Assembly: GCA_051001995.1 (NCBI GenBank)
Contig: JBPCMT010000038.1
Coordinates: forward strand, 1 to 6,461
Origin: CAWEHQ01 sp051001995
GTDB lineage: Bacteria; Actinomycetota; Thermoleophilia; Solirubrobacterales; Thermoleophilaceae
Length of the DNA: 6,461 nt
Direction of reading: 5' to 3'
The notes beneath the pieces were generated by a model. The model searched no databases, was not told where the DNA came from, and saw only the letters and a program-made list of their open reading frames with translations. Each line of letters starts with the position of its first letter. Position 1 is the stretch's first letter. Of the stretch, positions 1 to 5,923 are shown in pieces. The translations under genes and the position numbers were made by a program.

Positions 1-484
1 GCAGCCCGCGCTGGATCGCCTGCCGGATCCACAGGGTCCCGTAGGTGGAGAACTTGAACCCGCGCCGCCAGTCGAACTTCTCGACCGCACGGATCAGGCC
101 GAGCACCCCCTCCTGGATCAGGTCCTCTAGCGAGAGCCCCTGGCCCTGGTAGCGGCGTGCCTGGGAGATCACGAGCCGCAGGTTCGAGTTGACCATGCGG
201 TCCTTGGCCTCGGTGTCGCCGCGCTCGACCCGCTTCGTGAGCTCGACCTCCTCGGCCGCGGTCAGCAGCGGGTAGCGGCTCGCCTGCTTGTAGAACAGCT
301 TGAGCGCGTCGCCGGTCGAGTCGCCGCCCGCGTTCGTCCCCGCTTGTGAGCCGGAGCCCTCGGGATGTGCCTCGGCTCGGCGGCGCTGGCGCTGGGTTTC
401 GGTGCTGTCGCGGCCGTTTCGCCGCTGTGCGTCGTCGCCGCGGCTCCACGCCGGGCGACGGCCATTGGTTTCGATTGACACCAT
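1..484 (-). CDS. RNA polymerase sigma-70 family factor, group 1/2-like (5' part; runs off left edge)
   Basis: This is the first 161 codons of a primary-like sigma factor, which binds core RNA polymerase and recognises -10/-35 promoters. Reading starts at ATG 484-482. After a basic, low-complexity leader of about 57 residues comes region 1.2 (about 59-92, with LFYKQASRYPLLTAAEE), then region 2.1 (about 94-112, RMVNSNLRLVISQARRY), region 2.2 (core-binding, about 119-139, LEDLIQEGVLGLIRAVEKFD) and region 2.3/2.4 (about 140-160, FKFSTYGTLWIRQAIQR). This resembles the RpoD/SigA/HrdB family and not ECF factors. The leader is too short for a full region 1.1, which favours a group 2 (non-essential) factor, but regions 3 and 4 are outside the window. 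The start is supported by AGAGGA four bases upstream (489-494) and a TATAAT promoter. The arsR-type regulator lies 79 bases upstream on the same strand, and both promoters share an operator-like dyad. Confidence 0.93.
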   Translation of the reverse strand, partial: MVSIETNGRRPAWSRGDDAQRRNGRDSTETQRQRRRAEAHPEGSGSQAGTNAGGDSTGDALKLFYKQASRYPLLTAAEEVELTKRVERGDTEAKDRMVNSNLRLVISQARRYQGQGLSLEDLIQEGVLGLIRAVEKFDWRRGFKFSTYGTLWIRQAIQRGL

Positions 485-488
485 GCGA

Positions 489-494
489 TCCTCT
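489..494 (-). promoter_or_regulatory. Ribosome binding site of the sigma factor gene
   Basis: AGAGGA on the minus strand ends four bases before ATG 484. It supports this start over downstream in-frame starts. Confidence 0.6.
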
Positions 495-506
495 ATCTTT
501 CGTATG

Positions 507-522
507 TTCGACAACGATCGAA
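507..522 (-). promoter_or_regulatory. Operator-like dyad at the sigma factor promoter (TTCGA-N6-TCGAA)
   Basis: This is an inverted repeat with 5-base arms TTCGA and TCGAA and a 6-base spacer. Its first base (522) is the last T of the TATAAT box, so a bound dimer would cover the transcription start. The identical arms and spacing recur at 883-898 in front of the ArsR-family gene. The obvious candidate ligand is the ArsR-type protein encoded just upstream. Function is inferred. Confidence 0.6.
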
Positions 523-550
523 TTATAGTGCAGACGACGCCGACCGTCCA
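522..550 (-). promoter_or_regulatory. Sigma-70 promoter of the sigma factor gene
   Basis: On the minus strand there is a perfect -10 hexamer TATAAT (527-522) with TGGACG (550-545, four of six matches to TTGACA) 17 bases upstream. The predicted transcription start falls inside the dyad at 507-522, giving a short leader of about 30 bases before the ATG at 484. The hexamer stands out in GC-rich surroundings. The call is inferred from consensus only. Confidence 0.65.
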
Positions 551-563
551 CCCGAGAATGGCT

Positions 564-875
564 CTAGGCCGCGCGCCGCAGGCCCTCGAGGATGCAGTCC
601 AGGAGGCCTGGGAAACGTGACTCCAGGTCCACTGCCCGGAGGGAAACCAGACGCTGGGTCCCGTCGGCGCGGGTCCGCGTGATGCCGGCGTCGCGGAGGA
701 CCTTGAGGTGGTGGCTGAGAGTGGACTTCGAGACCGGCGCGTCGAGGCCGTTGCAGGACAGCTCCTCGCCTTCGTCGAGCGCGCGGACGATCTCGAGCCG
801 GATCGGGTCGCTCAGCGCGTGCAGGACGTGGGCGAGGCTGAGCTCCGCCGGGATGGGGTGTGAGAGCGTCCTCAT
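564..875 (-). CDS. ArsR-family winged-helix transcriptional repressor
   Basis: This 103-residue protein is typical in length for ArsR/SmtB regulators, which act as dimers that block promoters until an inducer or metal is sensed. The winged helix-turn-helix fills residues about 12-86: LSDPIRLEIVRAL (21-33) is the family's first helices, APVSKSTLSHHLKVLRDAGI (46-65) holds the recognition helix, and TRADGTQRLVSLR (67-80) forms the wing. There is no CxC metal box as in ArsR/SmtB sensors. The only cysteines are C41 (SCNGL) and C94 (LLDCIL), so the signal may be redox or a small molecule rather than metal; this is inference. ATG 875 was chosen over an upstream extension to 1043 because the family match begins here and the TATACT promoter and dyad lie immediately upstream. 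The next gene downstream is the sigma factor, with no clear terminator between. Confidence 0.93.
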   Translation of the reverse strand: MRTLSHPIPAELSLAHVLHALSDPIRLEIVRALDEGEELSCNGLDAPVSKSTLSHHLKVLRDAGITRTRADGTQRLVSLRAVDLESRFPGLLDCILEGLRRAA

Positions 876-882
876 CGCGAAG

Positions 883-898
883 TTCGACCTCTGTCGAA
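883..898 (-). promoter_or_regulatory. Operator-like dyad at the arsR-type promoter (TTCGA-N6-TCGAA)
   Basis: The dyad is perfect over 7-base arms (GTTCGAC 882-888 and GTCGAAC 893-899) around CTCT. The core TTCGA-N6-TCGAA matches the one at 507-522. It begins two bases after the -10 hexamer and ends seven bases before the ATG, so it spans the transcription start and the Shine-Dalgarno-like AGAGG in its spacer. This is the expected position for autorepression. Confidence 0.65.
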
Positions 899-900
899 CG

Positions 901-906
901 AGTATA
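901..906 (-). promoter_or_regulatory. -10 element of the arsR-type gene
   Basis: TATACT on the minus strand, five of six matches to TATAAT, sits about 25 bases upstream of ATG 875. No good -35 is visible 16-18 bases upstream (CCGTCG/CGTCGA), so the promoter may be weak or depend on an extended contact. Confidence 0.5.
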
Positions 907-990
907 GGACGACGCCGCGCGATCGACGGCGCCGCCGCCGGCAGATCCACGCGACGCCGCCGGCCGGCATGCTCCCCCTGCGAAACGGTC

Positions 991-1024
991 CTCGAGAAAG
1001 ATTGCCTCGATGACCATTCTCGAG
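991..1024. repeat. Inverted repeat CTCGAGAA / TTCTCGAG
   Basis: Perfect 8-base arms (991-998 and 1017-1024) are separated by 18 bases, in the non-coding gap between the cyclase stop (1105) and the arsR-type promoter (about 906). Each arm contains the self-complementary CTCGAG. It could be a regulator site or an RNA hairpin with a large loop. No T-tract follows, so it is not a convincing intrinsic terminator. Confidence 0.45.
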
Positions 1025-1071
1025 AAGCGACATCGCAGCGCACGGAGAACGCAGCCTGGTCGTCGGGCGCT

Positions 1072-1115
1072 GGCGGCGATCACGGCCGCAGCGGGAGGCG
1101 GCGATCACTGCCGCC
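1072..1115. repeat. Short direct repeat GGCGGCGATCAC (x2) with a 6-bp stem at the cyclase 3' end
   Basis: GGCGGCGATCAC occurs at 1072-1083 and 1097-1108. GGGCGCTGG also occurs on both sides (1065-1073 and 1116-1124). The second copy overlaps the cyclase stop codon (1105-1107) and forms GGCGGC-N7-GCCGCC (1097-1115). It looks like a small local duplication around the gene end. A transcription-ending role is weakly supported because no T-run follows. Confidence 0.4.
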
Positions 1116-2155
1116 GGGCGCTGGGCCGCGCGCCCCGCAGCCGAAAGACCTCGACCGGCTCGTCCACCCCACGGACCCGGCGCCTGCCGAGCGGCTCCCA
1201 TTCGAACGTCTCGGCGGTGCCGGACGCGACGGGCCTGCTCGCCACGAGCTCGTCGGCGTCGGCGGCGGCGAGCAGGCGCGCGGCGAGGTTGACGGCGCCG
1301 CCGAAGTAGTCGCCCTCGCGCGAGATCGCGACCCCCGTGTGCACGCTCGCGTGGACGCGGAGCGGGCCGTCCGCGCGCATCCGCCGGATGATCCGCTCCC
1401 CGGCCGCCACCGCCTCGCCCACGTCGGAGTAGCAGAGCATGTGGCCGTCCCCGAGCGCCTTCACGACGCGGCCGTCCTCGCCGCGCTCGGCGTCGACCTG
1501 GCGCGATCGCCTCCACGGCCGCGGCATCGCCCTCCGCGTTGGCGTACGCGGTGAAGTCCTTGAGGTCGCAGAACAGGAAGGTGACCTCGACCGCCCCGGT
1601 CAGGCTCAGCTCCGGGTCGGAGGACTCCGCGGCGTCGATCGCCGTCTGCGCCAGCTCGTACTCGAGGTAGCGCCGGTGCACCCCGGCGAGGATCGGGTCC
1701 GGCAGGGTGAGCAGCCGCGCGAACGCTTCGCGCATCGATCGAAGCTCGTCGGCTCGGTCTTCGCTGGTCGCTCGCAGCCGCGGTCCCGCGTAGAGGCGGA
1801 AAAGCTGGACGCCGGTGCGCGCGATGCGGGCGAGCAGCCGCCCGTAGATCCGCGCGAGCTGGATCGTGAGCTCTGGCGACCAGATCTCGCTCAGTTCCGC
1901 GAGCTCGCAGAAGACGTGCGCCTCCTCCTCGGTCAGCGCAGGCTCGTCGAGTCCCGGGGGCGGGAACCCCCAAGCCTGGACTATCTCGACGATCTCCCGC
2001 GCGGTCGGACCTCCGCGCGCCTCGACCTCGGCCGGCGTGACCGTTCGCTCTGAGCGCCCCGGCAGGAGGGCCGACTCGACGATCGCCGCCTCGGGGTCGC
2101 CGCTCGCCACGGCCCTCGCCACAGCGTCCTCGGGCACGCCGAGCTCCCGGAGCAC
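1105..2155 (-). pseudogene. Class III adenylate/guanylate cyclase, frameshifted at about 1501
   Basis: This cyclase converts ATP to cAMP, and the sequence predicts ATP rather than GTP. It has two open segments on the minus strand. The first, from 2155 to 1502 (218 codons), holds an alpha-helical N-terminal domain like that of mycobacterial Rv1264 and the first part of the catalytic domain, with metal-binding D197 in FLFCDLKDFT. The second, from 1500 to 1105 in another frame, carries VVKALGDGHM and EGDYFGGAVNLAARLL. Mapped on Rv1625c, every catalytic residue is present: metal aspartates in FCDL and GDG, adenine-specifying K (VKALGD) and D (GDYFGG), and transition-state N and R (VNLAAR). The D-to-K spacing is 35 residues against 40 in Rv1625c, which suggests a deletion of about 14 bases at 1501 rather than one extra base. 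No membrane segment is seen, so it is probably cytosolic. GTG 2155 is the only usual start, but family-like sequence (GFDQPEEGRAGHRAIAEVL) continues upstream to about 2210 in the same frame with no ATG/GTG/TTG. A real inactivation and an assembly error are both possible. Confidence 0.85.
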
Positions 2156-2213
2156 CTCGGCGATTGCTCGATGCCCCGCCCTGCCCTCCTCGGGCTGATC
2201 GAAGCCTTCGCGG

Positions 2214-3854
2214 TCAGCCGTCGAGCTCGACCACCTCCGAGATCGCGAGCTCCTCGCCGGAATCGTCGAGCGCCCGTACCGCGACGAACGGTGCGCTCGT
2301 CTCCACGCCGATGGCCGTCTCGAACCCTTCCCGGTCGGCGGAGCCGGCCGGGCTGAGGTCCCCGGGCTCGGGCCCGGCGAGCACCTGCCACTTTGCGACC
2401 TCGGTGGCGCCGTTCCAGCTCGCGTAGACGGTCATCTCACCGCCGTCGCCCGGCTCGGCGGCGATCGCGGGAGGATCGGCGGGCCGTCCCTCCCACGGAA
2501 GGCGGAAGGCGCGGTAGGTGTCGTAGCCCTCGGGAAGGCGCGCGTCGAACAGCAGCCGGCCGTCGCGGCTGAACTCGGCGATGATCGCCTCGCTGCCGTA
2601 GCCCATGAAGACGTTTCCCCCGGGTAGCGACTGCAGGTTGCCCTGACTACGCGCGAGCGGCGCGTTCTGGTGCAGGTACTCGCGCGCGAGGGTGACTCTC
2701 ATCCTCTGCTGATCGAGGTCGAGCACGATGCCGCGCGATTCGCCGTTCGTCTCCGGCGGGGCGTCGTTGTCGAAGATCGTGAGCGTTCCGTCGGGACGGC
2801 GCCTGGCGTCGTGCTGGGAGAGGAAGGTCGTACCGGGGCCCATCCGAAAGTCGCTCTCCTTACCGCCCAGGCGCCAGATGACGAGGCCCGTCTCCCGATC
2901 GATCTTGTAGACGGAGTGGGTGTGGCGCGCCGACACCAGCAGGTTGCCGTCGCGGTCGACGTCGATCGAGTTGGGGTGGAAGTAGTCGTAGAACTTCTCC
3001 GCCTCGGTTGGAACCGCCTTGTAGGACTCGTCGAGCCCCACGTGGTCGCGCGCTCGCCACTCGAACAGCACCGCTCCGCTCTCGACGTCCACCTCCTGCA
3101 CTACTCCGTCCAGGATCGTGCCGTCCTCGGCCCCGCCGACCGCGGACAGGTCCCGGGCCACCTCCGGGTAGGCCATGATCAGCGCGGTGCCGTCCGGGGT
3201 CAGCTCGAACTCGTGGAGGTCTCCCAGCAGGCCATTGCCCGCCTCGACGCGCGCGATCTCGCGGTAGGAGTCATCCATGATCACGAACTCGCCGTAGCCG
3301 TAGCCCGCCTCGAAGACCTGGCCCTCCCACCACGTGAGCACGGGCTCGCCCTCGTAGCGCTGGACGCGGAAGTCGGCGGCCACGGTGCCCTCGGGCAGGG
3401 AGCGGAACCAGACGAGCTCGCCCGCGTCGTCGACGATCATCGGTCCGTGCGGGCCGCCGGCCATTGCCTTCGGCGCGACGAAGACGAGACCCCGCCCGAC
3501 CTCCTCGCCGGTCGGGCCGGTGAGGCTCACGTCAGGGGCGCTCAGCTCGGGCGCGCTGAGGAAGGCCGGCGGGGGCACCTCCGCTTCGTCCCCCGGAGCC
3601 AAGACCAGCGCCACGGCGCCGCCCGCCAGTAGGAGCAGCAGCAGGGCGCCGACGCGCAGGGCACGGCCGCGTGCGCTCGTGCCGAGCAGGAGGCGGGTAG
3701 CGGACGAGCGATGCGGAGCGGCCGCGGTCGGTGCTCGGTCGCCGTCTCGCGACGCCTGTCGCCCTGCTGGAGATCCCGGTCGAGCGCCGTCGCCACCGGC
3801 GAGCTGGTCGGCGTCGCGCCGTGCCGGCTGCGGTGATCGTCGAGGGGCTCGCAT
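2214..3854 (-). CDS. Membrane-anchored arylsulfotransferase (ASST)-family protein
   Basis: This 546-residue protein belongs to the arylsulfotransferase (Arylsulfotran_2-like) beta-propeller family. Characterised members move sulfate between phenolic compounds outside the cytoplasm; the substrate here is unknown. Residues 1-60 are an Arg/Pro/Ala-rich leader. Residues about 67-86 form one hydrophobic segment (RVGALLLLLLAGGAVALVL), a signal anchor that would place the propeller outside. Repeated blade motifs follow: HGPMIVDDAGELVWF (136-150), DLHEFELTPDGTALIM (212-227), FHPNSIDVDRDGNLLVSARH (292-311), YKIDRETGLVIWRLGG (316-331) and LSQHDARRRPDGTLTIFDN (345-363). H214, H293 and H348 sit where the family keeps histidines, including the likely catalytic ones. 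A C-terminal domain of about 80 residues ends at DSGEELAISEVVEL. The start is uncertain: ATG 3854 has no Shine-Dalgarno, but no better in-frame start precedes the membrane segment. The cyclase follows on the same strand with almost no gap. Confidence 0.85.
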   Translation of the reverse strand: MRAPRRSPQPARRDADQLAGGDGARPGSPAGRQASRDGDRAPTAAAPHRSSATRLLLGTSARGRALRVGALLLLLLAGGAVALVLAPGDEAEVPPPAFLSAPELSAPDVSLTGPTGEEVGRGLVFVAPKAMAGGPHGPMIVDDAGELVWFRSLPEGTVAADFRVQRYEGEPVLTWWEGQVFEAGYGYGEFVIMDDSYREIARVEAGNGLLGDLHEFELTPDGTALIMAYPEVARDLSAVGGAEDGTILDGVVQEVDVESGAVLFEWRARDHVGLDESYKAVPTEAEKFYDYFHPNSIDVDRDGNLLVSARHTHSVYKIDRETGLVIWRLGGKESDFRMGPGTTFLSQHDARRRPDGTLTIFDNDAPPETNGESRGIVLDLDQQRMRVTLAREYLHQNAPLARSQGNLQSLPGGNVFMGYGSEAIIAEFSRDGRLLFDARLPEGYDTYRAFRLPWEGRPADPPAIAAEPGDGGEMTVYASWNGATEVAKWQVLAGPEPGDLSPAGSADREGFETAIGVETSAPFVAVRALDDSGEELAISEVVELDG

Positions 3855-3964
3855 GACGTGGGGGCTCGGCGCGGCCGGCCACGATCGCTCAAGGCCTGCC
3901 GAACGAGGGACATCCTACGTTTCGAAGGGATGGGAGGGGCCGGGCGCGGCGGGATAGCGGACGG

Positions 3965-4503
3965 TTACGTCGAGGACGTGAGCGCCGATGACCCCGCTTC
4001 GTCCGCCCGGATCGTCGGCGATGCGCTCCGTGCCACGATCGCCGTACCGGCGCCGAGCGTCAGGCACAGCGGCGAGTAGATGGCAAGGTCGAGGCGATCG
4101 AAGGTGTCGTCGAGTCCGCCGATCAGGTCCGCGGGCACGAGTAGCGCGCCGCGCGCGAGAAAGACCGCGGACACACCCCAAGCCGCGCGGCACAGGGCGC
4201 GGGAAGGCGCGCCGGCCGCCACCGTGCGCACGATCCCTGCGGCCCCCAGGAGCACCACGGAGACGGCCGCCGTCGCCGGAGCGGGCGGGAGCTTGCCGCT
4301 TCCGATCCGGGTTCGTTCGCCTGCAGCGAGCACACGCTCGGCGAGCTCACGTCGCTGCCGGCGGGCCAGTGCGATCCGAGCGCCCAGACGGCGTGCAGCA
4401 CACCGATCGCGGTCAGGACGGCCGGGATGGCGATGCCGAATGCGGGCGCCAGGCGATCCGCTCGAGCTTCGAGCAGGCCAGGCGAAGAGGTCTCAGGTGG
4501 GAC
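3965..4503 (-). pseudogene. DUF3995-family small membrane protein, frameshifted near 4357
   Basis: DUF3995 proteins are small multi-pass membrane proteins of unknown function. The N-terminal segment (frame of 4503 to about 4358) carries the first helix and the family signature VLHAVWALGSHWPAGS. The C-terminal segment, in another frame down to TAA 3965, runs RRELAERVLAAGERT, two or three further hydrophobic helices (AVSVVLLGAAGIVRTVAAG; AAWGVSAVFLARGALL) and the family ending LAIYSPLCLTLGAGTAIVAR. Adding one base near 4357 joins them as WPAGS-(R)-RELAERV, which is what the family shows, so a single-base deletion is the simplest explanation. The start is also damaged: AGGAG (4511-4515) lies seven bases before a GTC codon (4501-4503) that is in frame, and no ATG/GTG/TTG precedes GTG 4401, which lies inside the first helix. 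GTC could be a changed GTG. The ASST-like gene lies 110 bases downstream on the same strand. Confidence 0.7.
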
Positions 4504-4529
4504 GTCCCCGCTCCTGTGAGACGCGGAGC

Positions 4530-4547
4530 GACTGATATGCGTCAGTC
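4530..4547. promoter_or_regulatory. Dyad GACTGA-N6-TCAGTC in the divergent gap
   Basis: Perfect 6-base arms (4530-4535 and 4542-4547) flank TATGCG, near the middle of the 59-base gap between the DUF3995 gene and the LmeA-like gene. It ends one base before the Shine-Dalgarno of the LmeA-like gene. It may be an operator serving both directions or a 5' leader hairpin that occludes ribosome binding. The regulator is unknown. Confidence 0.5.
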
Positions 4548-4548
4548 T

Positions 4549-4553
4549 GGAGG
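4549..4553 (+). promoter_or_regulatory. Ribosome binding site of the LmeA-like gene
   Basis: GGAGG lies nine bases before ATG 4563 and fixes that start. It directly follows the dyad at 4530-4547. Confidence 0.7.
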
Positions 4554-4562
4554 CTTGAAGCC

Positions 4563-5210
4563 ATGAATCGCAGCCCTCTTCCGAAGTCCCTTGCCGGGAG
4601 GATCGCTATCGCGGCAGCAGCGGCGCTGGTGCTGCTGCTGGTCCTGAGCCAGCTTCTCCTGCCCGGGATCGGCGAGGGCGCGATCGATGATCGCCTGACC
4701 GAGAACGGCGGTGTTGCCGATGTTTCGTTGAGCGCCACGCCCGCCGCCCGCCTGCTCTGGGGCGATGGCGATCGCGTTCAGATCGATGCCACCGGTCTCG
4801 ACCTCGAGATCGATAGGGCCAGTGATCCGGTCGTCTTCGACGAGCTCGACCGCTTCGGAGACGTCGAGATCGTGATCGCCGACTCGACGGTGGGGCCCTT
4901 GGCAGTCGAGCAGCTCGTGCTCTCACGCAGCGGCGACGAGGCCTACTCGCTCGAGGCGACGGGCACCACGTCTCTGGCGGACTTGGCGGACTCGGCGGGG
5001 GAGGACCTCGACGTGCCCGGGTCGGAGCTCCTCGGGACGTTGCTGGGCGCCACGGGCGTGGGCGGCTCAGACCTGGACGTCGACCTCGACATGCGGCTCG
5101 AGTCGGACAACGGGCGCGTTCGCGTCGTGCAGGGTGAAGGTGAGATCGCGGGCTTCTCCACCGGGCCGTTTGCGGCGCTGATCGCGTCGGCCGTCGTCGT
5201 AGAGCTCTAA
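4563..5210 (+). CDS. LmeA-like (DUF2993) phospholipid-binding envelope protein
   Basis: This 215-residue protein matches the DUF2993/LmeA pattern. LmeA of mycobacteria is a periplasmic phospholipid-binding protein needed for envelope lipoglycan maturation; the role here is inferred from family. Residues 13-33 are a hydrophobic signal or anchor segment (RIAIAAAAALVLLLVLSQLL). The family's characteristic stretch follows: LLPGIGEGAIDDRL (32-45), ENGGVADVSLSATPAARLLW (47-66), GDGDRVQIDATGLDLEI (67-83), and a long beta-rich body with DELDRFGDVEIVIADSTVGP (93-112). The C-terminus is acidic (SDLDVDLDMRLESDNGRVRVV), then hydrophobic. ATG 4563 with GGAGG nine bases upstream gives a clean start. It is transcribed away from the DUF3995 gene. 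The open frame is intact, unlike most of its neighbours. Confidence 0.8.
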   Translation: MNRSPLPKSLAGRIAIAAAAALVLLLVLSQLLLPGIGEGAIDDRLTENGGVADVSLSATPAARLLWGDGDRVQIDATGLDLEIDRASDPVVFDELDRFGDVEIVIADSTVGPLAVEQLVLSRSGDEAYSLEATGTTSLADLADSAGEDLDVPGSELLGTLLGATGVGGSDLDVDLDMRLESDNGRVRVVQGEGEIAGFSTGPFAALIASAVVVEL

Positions 5211-5482
5211 CGGAGGGATGAGGCAGCTCGCCGGCCGGGGCCACTGCTGCAAGCATGCTTCAGATGCTCAGAAGCGAAAGTCGGCCCGCGACCTGCCGCG
5301 TGCTCCGAGTCGGTTCCCACCTACTCATGGTTAGCGTCCTGCTGCTCGTGTCGCTCGCCTGACGATGGTCGTGGTGATCTGGTCGCTGTGGCCGATCACG
5401 CACACGCTGTGGCCCGCGAAGCCCAAGCGCCAATCGCTGGAGCTTCGAGATCGCCCGCGGAGACGAGGGGGACAGGTTCAAG

Positions 5483-5923
5483 ATGGACGAGGGCATCGCG
5501 GCCGAGGCCCTGCTGCTGGGGCGGGTGACCTACGAGGGCTTCGCCGAAGCCTGGCCCTCGAGGGAAGGCGAGTTCGCCGACAAGTTCAACAACATGCCCA
5601 AGTACGTGGTCTCGTCGACCATGCAGGAGCCCGAGTGGAACAACTCGACCGTGCTCAGGGGCGATCTCAGCGCGGAGGTCTCGAAGCTGAGGCAGGAGCT
5701 GGACGGCGACATCGTGATCCACGGCAGCGCGCAGCTCGCGCAGGCGCTGGCCGAGCGCGACCTCGTCGACGAATGGAGGCTGATGGTGTTCCCCGTCGTC
5801 CTCGGAAGCGGCAAGCGCCTCTTCGGCGAGAGCAGCGAAAAGAGGTCCGTGCGACTCGCCGACTCGAAGCCGGTCGGTCCGGACGGCGTCATCATCCTCA
5901 CCTACGAGCGCGCGCGCGACTGA
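5483..5923 (+). CDS. Dihydrofolate reductase / RibD C-terminal family protein, N-terminally truncated
   Basis: This is a member of the RibD_C/dihydrofolate-reductase-like fold, a group of NADPH-binding reductases mostly of unknown substrate in actinobacteria. From M5483 there are 146 residues with clear signatures: ALLLGRVTYEGFAEAWPS (9-26), FNNMPKYVVSSTMQEPEWNN (35-54), GDIVIHGSAQLAQAL (75-89) with the nucleotide-binding HGS, and DEWRLMVFPVVLGSGKRLF (96-114). Family-like sequence continues upstream in the same frame to about 5438 (WSFEIARGDEGDRFKMDEG), without a start codon. The usual first strand of about 30 residues with SLDG is not found in any frame between 5211 and 5437. The frame is closed by TGA at 5375-5377, and the 20 codons after it look non-coding. 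The protein may start at 5483, but it would lack part of the cofactor site, so a 5' rearrangement or assembly fault is likely. Confidence 0.75.
   Translation: MDEGIAAEALLLGRVTYEGFAEAWPSREGEFADKFNNMPKYVVSSTMQEPEWNNSTVLRGDLSAEVSKLRQELDGDIVIHGSAQLAQALAERDLVDEWRLMVFPVVLGSGKRLFGESSEKRSVRLADSKPVGPDGVIILTYERARD

Noticed and set aside
475..508. TTGACA (475-480) with TATGTT (503-508) as a plus-strand promoter
   Set aside because: The spacing is 22 bases, too long for sigma-70. TTGACA lies within the first codons of the sigma gene, and no plausible plus-strand gene follows.
872..1500. Extension of the first cyclase frame past 1501 down to 872
   Set aside because: The translation turns into Arg-rich non-domain sequence. 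The rest of the catalytic domain is in the other frame, ending at 1105.
592..1554. Long plus-strand open frame (320 codons) across the arsR-type and cyclase genes
   Set aside because: It is Arg/Pro-rich antisense shadow of two recognisable minus-strand genes. High GC removes stop codons from opposite frames.
1726..1745. Inverted GCTTCG / CGAAGC in the cyclase gene, resembling the TTCGA dyad
   Set aside because: The arms and spacing differ from the promoter dyads, and it lies in conserved coding sequence.
2670..3632. Long plus-strand open frame (320 codons) opposite the ASST-like gene
   Set aside because: It is a shadow of the well-conserved minus-strand propeller, with no recognisable motifs or start signal.
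5251..5260. 10-base palindrome AAGCATGCTT
   Set aside because: It is isolated, with arms that do not extend, no T-tract and no second copy. It could be chance.
5218..5334. Small ORF right after the LmeA-like stop, with GGAGGG before its ATG
   Set aside because: There is no spacer between GGAGGG and the ATG, and the 38-residue product has no coding character.
5327..5362. Very short ORF MVSVLLLVSLA and the following hydrophobic MVVVIWSLW reading
   Set aside because: Eleven codons without a Shine-Dalgarno. The two hydrophobic readings are in different frames and match no family I recognise.
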